DNA of 64,000 bases from Chryseobacterium ginsenosidimutans (GTDB lineage Bacteria > Bacteroidota > Bacteroidia > Flavobacteriales > Weeksellaceae), in contig NZ_JAUSXC010000001.1 of assembly GCF_030823405.1 (NCBI RefSeq), forward strand, positions 3,517,001 to 3,581,000. The letters are read 5' to 3'. Numbering within the stretch: the stretch's first letter is position 1; every line of letters starts with the position of its first letter. Below the pieces are notes generated by a model. It made no database searches, was not told the DNA's origin, and worked only from the letters and a program-made list of their open reading frames with translations. The position numbers and the translations under genes were made by a program. This document shows, piece after piece, positions 45,976-55,230 of the stretch.

Positions 45976-46533
45976 TCAAATATTTTCCATTTTAGTTTTG
46001 ATTTCTTTGATATACATCATTAAGCTTTCTTCAATACAAGTGAAAGCATCCTCTTTGCTTTTGAAACCAAATACCTTTACGGCTTTTCCCTCCAATTTTT
46101 TATATTCTTCAAAAAAATTCTGAATCTCCTTAACCGTGTAAGCCGGCAGGTTTTCAATATCATTGATATGCAGTAAGGAGGAATCATTTTCAGCCACAGC
46201 TATTATTTTGTGGTCTTTTTTATCTTCGTCTGTCATTTCCATTATTCCTATCACCCTAGCCTTAACCAAGGTAAGCGGAACAAGACTTTCCGAACACAAA
46301 ACAAGAATATCTAACGGATCTCCGTCACTGTAGTAAGTTTGTGGTATTATCCCATAATTGGCAGGATAATACATGGAGGATAAAAGAATTCGATCCAATC
46401 TTATTAATCCTGAAGGTTGGTCTATTTCGTATTTTGTACGGCTCCCAGTGGGTATTTCAATAACAGCTGTAACTATTTGTGGCAGATGCTCTCCTGATGA
46501 AACGTCATGCCATGGATGTTGGTTTCCTATCAT
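45976..46533 (-). CDS. ppa: Inorganic pyrophosphatase (family I)
   Basis: 185 residues, full length. Hydrolyses pyrophosphate. Active-site residues lie in VIEIPTGSRTKYEI, MYYPANYGIIPQTYYSDGDPLDILVLC and the KVFGFKSKEDA region. A single FNR-like dyad sits 33.5 bases upstream of a -7-like box (46568-46611), so it may be part of the stress regulon. It is encoded convergently to mlaD. Confidence 0.93.
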   Translation of the reverse strand: MIGNQHPWHDVSSGEHLPQIVTAVIEIPTGSRTKYEIDQPSGLIRLDRILLSSMYYPANYGIIPQTYYSDGDPLDILVLCSESLVPLTLVKARVIGIMEMTDEDKKDHKIIAVAENDSSLLHINDIENLPAYTVKEIQNFFEEYKKLEGKAVKVFGFKSKEDAFTCIEESLMMYIKEIKTKMENI

Positions 46534-46567
46534 TGCTTTAATATTAATTGTTCTTAATTTGTTATTG

Positions 46568-46611
46568 TAAATTTCAAGAATATAGCATCCCTAAAAAATG
46601 ATGTTCATCAC
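46568..46611 (-). promoter_or_regulatory. ppa promoter with one FNR-like site
   Basis: Minus strand -7-like box GAAATTTA (46568-46575; last base deviates from G) and a dyad ATGAT-GTTC-ATCAC (plus strand, 46598-46611) centred exactly 33.5 bases upstream. No second site upstream. The dyad ends at the stop codon of the neighbouring ATPase gene. Confidence 0.5.
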
Positions 46612-49121
46612 TATGCTTTTGCTTTTCTTATTCTTTTTACATATTTATAGATCTCAAACCATAAAACAGAAACCGCTGCAACGAAAACAGTCATCCCCAA
46701 TTCGCTTATACTAAGTGCAGTTACTTTAAAGAATAAAGAAATCGGCTTTACATATAATATGGCTAAAAGCATCATCAGTACTAAAGCAGAAATACCGATG
46801 AGTAAAGGATTGCGGTTTTTGAAACTTTCCAACACACTATAAAAGAATGACCTGTTGACAAAGCTCAGTAATATATTGGCAAAAATCAAAGTACTGAAGA
46901 CCATTGCCCTTGTCTTTTCTTCGCTGCCACCGTGCTGAATTGTAAACTGATAAATAAATAGAACTCCCAGAGTAATCGTTACCCCTTGCACAATACTGAT
47001 CCCTAATTCATTTAAATTTAAAAAAGTATCCCCCATAGCTCTTGGGGGCTGTTTCATTGTATTTTTTTCCATGGGCTCATTCTCATAAACAATAGAACAT
47101 GTGGGTCCCATCACTAATTCAAGGAAAATAACGTGAACCGGAGTAAATATGTGCGGAAATATCCATCCTAAAAACAGAGGCAAAGAAACCGTCAGAATTA
47201 TAGGAATATGAATGGAAATAATATACTGAATCGCTTTTTTAATATTGGCATAAATTCTTCTCCCTGCCGCAATTCCTATAATTAGTTTTTCTAAGTCATC
47301 ATTCGTAATGACCAGCGCAGCAGCTGATTTGGCAATTTCGGTTCCTTTATTTCCCATTGCCACACCAATGTGGGCAGCTTTCAACGCAGGACCGTCGTTT
47401 ACACCATCTCCTAGCATCGCTACCACTTCACCTTTCTTTTTCAGGGCATTCACTGTCGCAAGCTTGGCATCGGGAAACATTCTGGTAAATAAAACTGTAT
47501 TTTCCGAGATCTGCATCAATTCTTCTTCAGAACGTCCTATAATATCACTGCCATTGATTGCGGGAGCATCATTTTTAATTCCTGCCTGAAGCGCAATCGC
47601 ATTCGTCGTATCTGCATTATCGCCGGTTATGACTTTCACTTTAATACCGGCATCATAAATACTTTGAAATACGTCTTTTATCCCTTTTTTAGGAGGATCA
47701 TAAAATACAGTCAGTCCTAAAAATTCAAAATCAAAATCCTGTTGGCTTTTTGGAAAACTGTTTCCCTCAAAATGACACTTTGCAACGCCCAATACACGGT
47801 AACCATGCTGTCCAAATGTTTTTACAATACCTCTTATCTTATTTTTTTCAGTCTCTGAAAGCCTGGAAACACTTAAAATAGCTTCGGGAGCTCCTTTCGC
47901 TGCAATGATTCTGTCTTTACTTGTGTTTTCAAAAAGATGAGTCATCATTGGAGGTTTGCCTTCAAGCGGATATTCGTGAAACATATGATACTCTTTTCTT
48001 ACATCATTCTTATGAGTTTCCTCATACGTTTTGTGCAGCGTTAGTTCCATAGGGTCAAAAGGCACTGGCTCACTGCTCCACATGGCATAATTGATCAGTT
48101 CACTTAAATCATCATTTTTAAATTCCTTTACATCATAGACCCTATCGGAAAGGTAGTTGTATAAATGTTGAAGCTTCATTGAGTTCTCAGTAATGGTCCC
48201 GGTTTTATCGGTACAGATGACCGTGGTACTTCCCAGGGTTTCCACAATACTGCTGCGTTTGATGATAATTCCTTCACGCATCAGTTTCCACGCACCCAAA
48301 GCCATAAAGGTTGTAAATGCTACAGGAATTTCTTCGGGAAGTACAGACATCGCCAGTGTTAATCCTGTAAGAAGGCTCGTCACCAGATCTCCTGTTTTAA
48401 TATAACTGAAGATGCAGACCATCAAAAAAATAACGATACCGATAATGGCCATCCATTGTACAAACTTGCGAATCTGGATCTGCAATGGCGAAATTTCTTC
48501 TTTTATATTCAGTATGGATTCTCCAATTTTACCGACACGTGTTTCTTTTCCTATTTTTTGTACTTTAAAAACGGCTAACCCCGAAACCGTTACCGTTCCG
48601 CCGTAAACCATATGATCCTCAGATCTGCTATCCTTGAAAACGGAAAAACTCTCCCCGGTAAGTGAAGATTCATTTACGGAAAAATCATTGCTGTGAACAA
48701 CGACTCCATCAGCATTGATAATCCGTCCTTCCTCGGTGATGCATAAATCACCTACGACAATCTCATGGGTCGGAATTTCTACTGCCTTCGAGTTTCTGAT
48801 AACCGTACTTAAAGGCTCATTGAGTTTTTCAAGTTCTTCCAAAGCTTTTTTACTGCGGTTATCCTGATAAAAAGAAATAGCCGTCACCGCCACAATTGCC
48901 ACAAACATAAAAGCAGCCTCACCATAATCTCCCACAATCACATAAATAAGGGAAATAATGATTAGCAAAATCAGCATAGGTTCTTTTACAATAGCAATAA
49001 GCAAATCAAACCATGTATTCTTACGGATATTCTCTAAGCGATTATATCCATATTGCAGTCTGGCAGCGTCCACTTCATCGTTTGTAAGACCTCTAAGACC
49101 TTCAGGTAAGTTGTAAGACAT
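46611..49121 (-). CDS. Cation-transporting P-type ATPase (calcium type)
   Basis: 836 residues from the ATG at 49121 (MSYNLPEGLRGLTNDEVD); an earlier start would reach the BON copy 3 operators and is unlikely. The phosphorylated aspartate is in ICTDKTGTITEN; TGES loop LTGESFSV, KAAHIGVAMGNKGTEIAKSAA and the hinge MLGDGVNDGPALKAAH follow. Ten membrane helices, and a PEE[IV]P segment in helix 4 (VLPEEIPVAF) as in P2A calcium pumps. Likely exports calcium or another divalent cation. Confidence 0.93.
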   Translation of the reverse strand: MSYNLPEGLRGLTNDEVDAARLQYGYNRLENIRKNTWFDLLIAIVKEPMLILLIIISLIYVIVGDYGEAAFMFVAIVAVTAISFYQDNRSKKALEELEKLNEPLSTVIRNSKAVEIPTHEIVVGDLCITEEGRIINADGVVVHSNDFSVNESSLTGESFSVFKDSRSEDHMVYGGTVTVSGLAVFKVQKIGKETRVGKIGESILNIKEEISPLQIQIRKFVQWMAIIGIVIFLMVCIFSYIKTGDLVTSLLTGLTLAMSVLPEEIPVAFTTFMALGAWKLMREGIIIKRSSIVETLGSTTVICTDKTGTITENSMKLQHLYNYLSDRVYDVKEFKNDDLSELINYAMWSSEPVPFDPMELTLHKTYEETHKNDVRKEYHMFHEYPLEGKPPMMTHLFENTSKDRIIAAKGAPEAILSVSRLSETEKNKIRGIVKTFGQHGYRVLGVAKCHFEGNSFPKSQQDFDFEFLGLTVFYDPPKKGIKDVFQSIYDAGIKVKVITGDNADTTNAIALQAGIKNDAPAINGSDIIGRSEEELMQISENTVLFTRMFPDAKLATVNALKKKGEVVAMLGDGVNDGPALKAAHIGVAMGNKGTEIAKSAAALVITNDDLEKLIIGIAAGRRIYANIKKAIQYIISIHIPIILTVSLPLFLGWIFPHIFTPVHVIFLELVMGPTCSIVYENEPMEKNTMKQPPRAMGDTFLNLNELGISIVQGVTITLGVLFIYQFTIQHGGSEEKTRAMVFSTLIFANILLSFVNRSFFYSVLESFKNRNPLLIGISALVLMMLLAILYVKPISLFFKVTALSISELGMTVFVAAVSVLWFEIYKYVKRIRKAKA

Positions 49122-49181
49122 ATCAAATAATTGGTTATCTAAAAATAAGCAATTATCTATATACAAATTGAATTTCCATGC

Positions 49182-49247
49182 CTGACCAGTATCAGGTTTC
49201 ATCGTGATGAATATCATCGTGTCTTCTACAAAGTTTTTGGAACTTTG
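49182..49247 (+). promoter_or_regulatory. BON copy 3 promoter with tandem FNR-like sites
   Basis: Distal dyad CTGAC-CAGT-ATCAG at 49182-49195, proximal dyad GTGAT-GAAT-ATCAT at 49204-49217, -7 box GGAACTTTG ending at 49247. Same spacing (22 and 33.5 bases) as at 42461 and 35604, with long stretches of near-identical sequence to the BON copy 2 promoter. Confidence 0.8.
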
Positions 49248-49265
49248 AATGATAAATAAGATGTT

Positions 49266-49919
49266 ATGAAAACAAATGCTGAATTACAAAAGAATGTGCA
49301 GGATGTCATTAAGTGGGAACCATTATTACATGCTGCAAAAGATGGTGTGGTTTCTCTTGCGGGAGAAGTTGACCACTATGCAAAAAAAATAGAAGCCGAA
49401 AATGCTGCAAAAAAAGTAGTTGGAGTAAAAGTTTTAGTAGAAAATATCATCGTAAAATCTCCAGATTCCTTATCAAAAACCGATAATGAAATTGCCAATG
49501 AAATCGTAGAAGTTTTTAAATCCAATGCATTTATTCCGGAGAATATAATCAAAGTAATTGTTGAAAACGGGCAGGTAACTTTAGAGGGTGAAGTGCAATG
49601 GGGCTATCAGAGAAAAATTATAAAAAATGCAATACATCTTCTTCCCGGTGTAAAAGCGATCATCAATCATATCAGAATCAAATCAGAAATAATAGATGAA
49701 ATCAAACAAAAAGATATTGAACATGCCATGAAATTGAACTGGGTGGTATACAATAGCGATATTCATATAAAGGTATCCGGCACTACGGTGACTTTAACTG
49801 GAACCGTAAATTCATGGCATCAAAAAGAAGAAGCCAACCGGATTGCATGGAAAACTACTGGGATACAGCATGTTGACAACAGGCTATTCGTAGATTATGA
49901 ATATTCAAAAAATAGTTGA
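49266..49919 (+). CDS. BON-domain protein, copy 3
   Basis: 217 residues, three BON domains. The first domain is short: after LLHAAK it jumps straight to DGVVSLAGEVD, six residues fewer than the other copies, losing one strand. The rest keeps the family pattern. No signal peptide. Promoter as described at 49182-49247. Confidence 0.88.
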   Translation: MKTNAELQKNVQDVIKWEPLLHAAKDGVVSLAGEVDHYAKKIEAENAAKKVVGVKVLVENIIVKSPDSLSKTDNEIANEIVEVFKSNAFIPENIIKVIVENGQVTLEGEVQWGYQRKIIKNAIHLLPGVKAIINHIRIKSEIIDEIKQKDIEHAMKLNWVVYNSDIHIKVSGTTVTLTGTVNSWHQKEEANRIAWKTTGIQHVDNRLFVDYEYSKNS

Positions 49920-50044
49920 TCGCATGAAATGTAAGGCTCCAATTCAATCGCTATACTAGAATATTGAAAGATTACCACGAAAATTACTTGTAATGAAGTA
50001 TAGAGTAACGCTTCAATGGCAATTGAAATTTAATTATATGTATT

Positions 50045-50485
50045 TTCAATCATCTACTTTAAAAACAGCAGATTTTGCTTTCACCTTTTCCAGAAATGCA
50101 GCAGCAACGGATTACAATCGCTCTTCAGGATACACAAAACCTGACCGCATTCCACAGACAACCGCGAACATATGCTTCTGCAGCCTTCTCAATATCGGCA
50201 TTATCCATCAATACAAAGGCATCGACTATCACTAAGCTCCAAAGAATGTCTTTTGATCATCTTACCGGTCACTGCTGAGATCCAGCGGGCTCACTTCCGT
50301 TACCGCTTTAATTCTTTTATCGGCAAATTGCTTTCTTTAATCAGTTTCCCAATTTCCAGAGTGGCTAATGCTGCAAGCTGATCTGATTTGCTTCACAGCA
50401 GATCCACAAGGGCTATTTTTGAATCGAGCTGTTAGTTAGTCATTACATCGAATGGTTTCACAAGCTCATTATTGAGTATATTCAT
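50045..50485 (-). pseudogene. Aldehyde dehydrogenase remnant
   Basis: On the minus strand the pieces read MNILNNELVKPFDVMTN, ALATLEIGKLIKESNLPIKEL and VLMDNADIEKAAEAYVRGCLWNA, then a scrambled segment equivalent to the FIVIASVADEF region. These match consecutive stretches of NAD-dependent (succinate-semialdehyde-type) aldehyde dehydrogenases, but with in-frame stops, several shifts and large internal deletions; about 145 of about 450 residues remain. Nothing functional. The rest of 49920-51053 holds no clear gene. Confidence 0.6.
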
Positions 50486-50797
50486 TGTTTAATAGCTGAT
50501 GCTGTGCCTTTTGTTTCTTTAAAAGGCTAAACAAATCAGGAGATAAAAAATGATTGGTATCATCAATCTTTGTGATTGAAGCAAAGTCGAATCCGCAGAG
50601 AATATAGGTTTACCAACCATTTCCAACTCGCAGATTGATATTTAATGGGTATGGATACAATTCTTCAAAACAGTCACACATAATGTTGAAAAATAACCTG
50701 TTACCTATATTCAAATAATGAACAGATAATATTAAGAGTATTATTTACAGGATTATAAACATTTCAGATCCTCGCAAAGCCTAATGCCTGGGAAGAA

Positions 50798-51052
50798 GTG
50801 ATCAGGATCATTAAAAAATCAAATTACGGTCATCTTTTAAACCTTACTGATATTTTACCTTTGATCTATGAATTTAAATCAATTTCAATGATGCAAACTT
50901 CAGAGAAAATCAACAAGTACTATCATTACAAAACTTATATCACCAGATCAACAAGATTTAAATCATCCTACTATACGATTAAAAATTTTATTAAGATCTC
51001 CCTTCATCGTATACAGCATACAATACATAATTATAACAATAAATATTATTAA
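50798..51052 (+). CDS. Possible small protein, unknown
   Basis: 84-codon reading frame that ends 1 base before the YceI gene; an extension upstream reads PNAWEEVIRIIKKSNYGHLL, looking coding. The C-terminal half (KTYITRSTRFKSSYYTIKN) is basic and low in structure. No family recognised and no clear ribosome-binding site. Could be noise in an AT-rich gap. Confidence 0.25.
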   Translation: MIRIIKKSNYGHLLNLTDILPLIYEFKSISMMQTSEKINKYYHYKTYITRSTRFKSSYYTIKNFIKISLHRIQHTIHNYNNKYY

Positions 51053-51053
51053 A

Positions 51054-51590
51054 ATGAAAACTACGAAACATCTCATGACGCTTGGATTGGTATTAGGAAG
51101 CATGTTATTACCCCAACTAGCAAATGCTCAACGATTAGCCCAAAAAAGCACGGCCATCACTATTTTCGGAACATCTCCGATGCATGATTGGGAAATGACC
51201 GGCTCCGCTTCGACCTTTTCAGGAACTGTTTCAGGGAACACAATTACTAATGTGACCTTCACCGTCCCTGTTAGAAACTTGAAGGCAGAAAAGGGCAAGA
51301 CGATGGAAAAGAAAGCCTACGATGCATTGAAGGCAGACAAAGCTCCGAACATATCTTTCACAGCTACTTCCATCAATCTCGGCAAGAGCAATGCCACAGG
51401 GAAACTGACGATTGCAGGAGCTACTAAAACCGTTGCGTTCCCAATATCCGTTGTAAAAAAAGGAAACGCCTACATCATTGACGGATCCGAAACTATCAAA
51501 ATGTCAGAATTCGGAATGGAGCGCCCTGGGTTTATGGGGATCAAAACCGGTGATGTTGTCACTGTAAAAGTAAATGTAGTAGCAGATTAA
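51054..51590 (+). CDS. YceI family periplasmic protein, copy 1
   Basis: 178 residues with a signal peptide (to about 24, ANAQ). YceI lipocalin-like domain: SPMHDWEMTGSASTFSGTVSG, FTVPVRNLKAEKGKTMEKKAYDALKADKAPNISF and the C-terminal SEFGMERPGFMGIKTGDVVTV. These proteins bind isoprenoid-type lipids. First gene of an operon with a porin and a second YceI gene. Confidence 0.9.
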   Translation: MKTTKHLMTLGLVLGSMLLPQLANAQRLAQKSTAITIFGTSPMHDWEMTGSASTFSGTVSGNTITNVTFTVPVRNLKAEKGKTMEKKAYDALKADKAPNISFTATSINLGKSNATGKLTIAGATKTVAFPISVVKKGNAYIIDGSETIKMSEFGMERPGFMGIKTGDVVTVKVNVVAD

Positions 51591-51623
51591 CTCAAATCAA
51601 ATAACTGAATAATAATTAATATC

Positions 51624-52907
51624 ATGAAAAGAAATATATTTAAAGCAGGCTTCATCGCCGCTTTATTAACAGCAACATCCGGATTCGCTCAAGAAGGTAA
51701 ATTGGATAATTTGAAACCAAGAGACCAACGAGGATTGACGGTTTTTGAAAACCCAAAAGATACCGTTTCCACTTTTGATCACCTAAGAGTAAAAGTAGGT
51801 GGTGCATTTGCATTACAATTCCAGGGAATAAAACATGAGAATAACGCGACACCGGTTATTGTAAACGGCGTGAATACCAATCAATTGTACGCCATTGGAA
51901 ATAACATTAACCTTCCAACCGCCAACTTAGATCTTGATGTTGCTTTGTATGATGGTGTGAACTTACACTTGAGAACATTCCTTTCTTCAAGACACCATAA
52001 CGAAACTTATGTAAAAGGTGGATACTTACAGATTGATAAGTTGGACTTCATCAAAAAAGGTTTTGCAGAAGAACTGATGAAATATACAACTATTAAAGTA
52101 GGTCAGGATCAAATCAATTATGGTGATGCTCAACTGAGAAGAACTGATAATGCTTATGCCATTTTGAATCCGTTTGTCGGAAATTACCTGATGGATGCTT
52201 ATGCTACATTTCCTTTCGCAGAGCTTTACTACAGAAGAGACGGTATAATCGTAATGGGTGGTATAACCAACGGAAAACTTAATCAGACCGCTACAGGAGG
52301 AACAAGCCCCGGTATTTACGGAAAATTAGGATATGACAAACAGATCAATCAGGATCTTAGAATAAGACTCACAGGATCGGTTTACAATATTGCAAGAGCG
52401 CCGAGACTGGACTTTTACAATGGGGACAGAGCAGGTTCCAGATATTATTTTGTAATGGAGAACACGCTAGCTACTTCTTCTGCGCAGATGAGATCCGGAA
52501 TGGTAGATCCGGACTTCGCAAATACGATGACCTCATTTATGGTCAACCCGTTTCTGAAATACAAAGGACTGGAATTCTTCGGAATCTTCGAATCCGCCTC
52601 TGGACGTAATCTCGTAGAAACCGAAAGAAGAACGTACAACCAATATGCTGCAGAATTGATTTACAGATTTGGAAATACTGAAAACTTCTACTTCGGCGGA
52701 CGATATAACAAAGTAGACGGAAAACTAATCACAGGCGAGGACATCAGTGTAGACCGATATAATATTGGCGGAGGCTGGTTTATGACCAAAAACATCCTTA
52801 CCAAATTAGAATACGTAAACCAGAAATATGATGGATACCCAGCAACCAACATCCGTAGGGACGGTAAGTTTAATGGATTTATGCTGGAAGCCGTGATCTC
52901 TTTCTAA
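51624..52907 (+). CDS. Outer-membrane porin-like barrel protein
   Basis: 427 residues with a signal peptide ending near GFAQ, a helical N-terminus (KLDNLKPRDQRGLTVFENPKD) and a beta-strand-rich body with a terminal aromatic (VISF). It resembles porins of the flavobacterial phosphate-selective type in length and style, but the family was not confirmed. It lies between two YceI genes, which hints at export or uptake of a hydrophobic or quinone-type compound. Confidence 0.75.
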   Translation: MKRNIFKAGFIAALLTATSGFAQEGKLDNLKPRDQRGLTVFENPKDTVSTFDHLRVKVGGAFALQFQGIKHENNATPVIVNGVNTNQLYAIGNNINLPTANLDLDVALYDGVNLHLRTFLSSRHHNETYVKGGYLQIDKLDFIKKGFAEELMKYTTIKVGQDQINYGDAQLRRTDNAYAILNPFVGNYLMDAYATFPFAELYYRRDGIIVMGGITNGKLNQTATGGTSPGIYGKLGYDKQINQDLRIRLTGSVYNIARAPRLDFYNGDRAGSRYYFVMENTLATSSAQMRSGMVDPDFANTMTSFMVNPFLKYKGLEFFGIFESASGRNLVETERRTYNQYAAELIYRFGNTENFYFGGRYNKVDGKLITGEDISVDRYNIGGGWFMTKNILTKLEYVNQKYDGYPATNIRRDGKFNGFMLEAVISF

Positions 52908-52966
52908 ATATTCAGTAACAGAAGTGGAGGAAACTCAAGGTTCCCTCTGTTTTTAAAATTAAAGTT

Positions 52967-53473
52967 ATGAAACCTTTCTATACAGTACTGCTCTTCTTAT
53001 TTTCTGCAACAATGATCTCGGCTCAGGAAAATTTTGTGAAAATTAATGGCAGTACAAATGTCAACCGTTTCCAATTCATCAACACCACATTTAAAAATGA
53101 CCGCAGTTCTTATTCTTTCTCAGAAAAAAATCTACCCAATATCATTTTGAAAGTGAGCGATTTTGATTGCAAGAACAAGATGATGGTTAAGGACTTCCAA
53201 AAAATACTGAATGCTGAAAAATACCCTGAGATGACGATCAGATTCATCAGCCTTACCAAAGATCAAAAAATTCTTCTTGCAGTCATAGAGGTAAAGATGA
53301 TGAATCAAAGTAAGAGGTATCAGGTAGAATTATATATACAAAATAACAAATTAATAGGTCGCAAAAATGTGAAATTCAGTGATTTCAACATCATACCTCC
53401 GAAAAAGATGGGCGGAATGATCGTCGTGAACGACGACCTCGACCTGATATTCAGTCTGGTTATGAGAATTTAG
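52967..53473 (+). CDS. YceI family protein, copy 2
   Basis: 168 residues with a signal peptide (to about residue 18, SAQE). It keeps the YceI beta pattern INGSTNVNRFQF, KMMVKDFQKILNAEKYPEMTIRF and KFSDFNIIPPKKMGGMIVVNDDLDLIF but is diverged from copy 1. Followed by a strong terminator. Confidence 0.75.
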   Translation: MKPFYTVLLFLFSATMISAQENFVKINGSTNVNRFQFINTTFKNDRSSYSFSEKNLPNIILKVSDFDCKNKMMVKDFQKILNAEKYPEMTIRFISLTKDQKILLAVIEVKMMNQSKRYQVELYIQNNKLIGRKNVKFSDFNIIPPKKMGGMIVVNDDLDLIFSLVMRI

Positions 53474-53505
53474 AGAATACTTGTTTATAATTAAATTTTG
53501 CAAAG

Positions 53506-53541
53506 CAACATCAACCGCTCTAGCCGGTGATGTTGTTTTTT
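53506..53541 (+). terminator. Rho-independent terminator after the YceI/porin operon
   Basis: Stem CAACATCA/TGATGTTG (53506-53513 and 53528-53535), extended by an inner CCG/CGG pairing, followed by a T6 tract. Confidence 0.8.
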
Positions 53542-53569
53542 ATTTGACTCTGCTGCCAACGGCATAAAT

Positions 53570-53863
53570 AATATTACAGATATGGCCATCGCAACTTCCG
53601 GAAATTATGAAAAATTTGTCGTCATCGACGGTAAAAAATATTCTCATACCATTAACCCGAAAACGGGAATGCCTGTTTCGGGTGTAAAAAGTGTTACCAT
53701 TTTTTGTCCGAACGCAGAAATTGCCGATGCAATGGCAACTCCCGTAAGTATTATGGGAATTGAATCTGCCCTAAATATGATAAATCAGGTCAATCATCTG
53801 GAATGCATCATTATTGACGATCAGGACAACATCTATTCATCTCAAAACATTAATTTAAAATGA
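53570..53863 (+). pseudogene. ApbE fragment (C-terminal 94 codons)
   Basis: The last 93 residues of ApbE (from MAIATSGNYEKFV) are identical to the end of the full gene at 19658-20584. The N-terminal two thirds, with FAD-binding motifs, are missing and no upstream start exists. Therefore not functional. Confidence 0.85.
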
Positions 53864-54113
53864 AATCAAAGATTCCATTTTACCTAACAAACTCAATTCA
53901 AATGAAAAATTTTATAAAAATAACAGCAGCAATTTGCCTGCTCATCACAATTGTTTCAATGCAATCCTGTACTACCGTAAAAGAGTACGAAAAAAATAAA
54001 CTGAACGATACCGAAATGGTTCTTGGAAACAGAACAATAGAAAAAACCGAACTGAGCTTTCAGTCTTACAGGGAAGGTTCTTCCGGAGCCAATGCAGGGA
54101 AAGTTGGCGGCGG
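53570..54113 (+). repeat. 544-bp duplicate of the apbE-DUF4266 region
   Basis: Bases 53570-54113 match, in inverted orientation and without length change, bases 19408-19951. The apbE part translates to an identical protein with only a few silent differences; the DUF4266 signal-peptide part is more diverged. Both ends of the match are sharp, so this is a copy of a fragment, not an independent operon. Confidence 0.9.
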
Positions 54114-54189
54114 CTCCCTGAATATAATAAGCCTCAATCTATATCCAGATAATAAGAGCATAAGCAGAATAAATACTGTACCTCCATGA
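53902..54189 (+). pseudogene. DUF4266 lipoprotein fragment with a foreign tail
   Basis: From MKNFIKITAAICLL the protein follows DUF4266 (lipobox region MQSC, then TTVKEYEKNKLND through SGANAGKVGGG) but loses the CGCN end and runs into unrelated sequence (SLNIISLNLYPDN) after the duplicated block ends at 54113. The signal peptide differs from the full-length copy at several residues. It may be translated but lacks the conserved cysteine tail. Confidence 0.65.
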
Positions 54190-54334
54190 TCAGTACATAT
54201 CTTTAAAGACATTTAAACACTCCGCAAAAGGCAAAACTGTTTTTTTAACTAAGCCCATACATTAAAAATCAGGAAAACACCTAAAACGATAAATAATATT
54301 ATTCCCGGCTTCAAGTGTTTTCCGAAAAAATTAT

Positions 54335-55168
54335 CTATGATTTTCTAAATACCAACAAGGGAACTTTGGTATGAAATGAATACTCAGCAGAATGCCCTGC
54401 GTAGAATATTTTTTCAAACCAGTTTTTGTTCTGCTCTGTAAACATGACCAACACTGATGGTTGTAAATTTTTAACAGCTGATTCTATGGCTTTAAGGAGG
54501 TCATCATCTCCATCCCTTTCTTCGAGGTGTACATTCACAGGATATTGTGCGATCTTTTCTATCCTATTTTTCAAAATTTTCCTGTTCTCGCCATCATAAG
54601 GTTCTGCCGTAAAATTCAATAATTCTATGGACGCGGCTATTGGTTTTGCAAATGACAAGACTTTAATGATTTCTTTTTCGTAGTCATCAAGATCTGATGC
54701 ATACAGAATACTTTTTATTTCACTTCTTTTATAATCATGAGGAACGATAATTAAAGGTACTTTTGATAAACTGATCAGGTTTGATGTCACGCTTCCTAGA
54801 ATCTTTTTTAATACACCTGTACCTCTGGTACTCATACAGATATAATCATATTCATTTTCTTCAGCATATTCTTTGATACTTTCATCGGGTAAAGCAGATA
54901 TTTCTACCGCATATTGAATATGTTGGGGTTCTTTGTGTAGCGTAGCATATATTTTCTCTACAAAATGAATGAGCTTCTCATGTATCAGCTGTTTCTGTTC
55001 ATTCTGATATTCATCCAGTCGTAAGGTATCCCAAGCAGAGGGAGTTTGCAGATGATGGATGTTGATAAAAGTAAGGTGATAGTCATTTTGGGCTGCTAGC
55101 TGGATGGCAAATCGCAATCCAGATTTTGAACGATCCGAAAAATCTGTTGTAACAAGAATTTTTTTCAC
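54335..55168 (-). CDS. Universal stress protein, two tandem UspA domains, copy 2
   Basis: 277 residues; each half shows the UspA fold (KKILVTTDFSDRSKSGLRFAIQLA; YICMSTRGTGVLKKILGSVTSNLI; KSILYASDLDDYEKEIIKVLSFAK; VPLLVFRKS). Glycine loop GTG...GS fits ATP-binding USPs. It follows the DUF1003 gene by 62 bases and probably belongs to the transcript that starts at BON copy 4. Confidence 0.88.
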   Translation of the reverse strand: MKKILVTTDFSDRSKSGLRFAIQLAAQNDYHLTFINIHHLQTPSAWDTLRLDEYQNEQKQLIHEKLIHFVEKIYATLHKEPQHIQYAVEISALPDESIKEYAEENEYDYICMSTRGTGVLKKILGSVTSNLISLSKVPLIIVPHDYKRSEIKSILYASDLDDYEKEIIKVLSFAKPIAASIELLNFTAEPYDGENRKILKNRIEKIAQYPVNVHLEERDGDDDLLKAIESAVKNLQPSVLVMFTEQNKNWFEKIFYAGHSAEYSFHTKVPLLVFRKS

Positions 55169-55230
55169 TTTAATGTTAGGCTTAATTGTTAATTATTCTA
55201 TTTCTTAGACTTAAATTAAATAGGATTAGG

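Noticed and set aside
54240..54334. Minus-strand hydrophobic reading (GIILFIVLGVFLIFNVWA)
   Set aside because: About 31 codons with no start codon; looks like a membrane-peptide remnant but cannot be supported.
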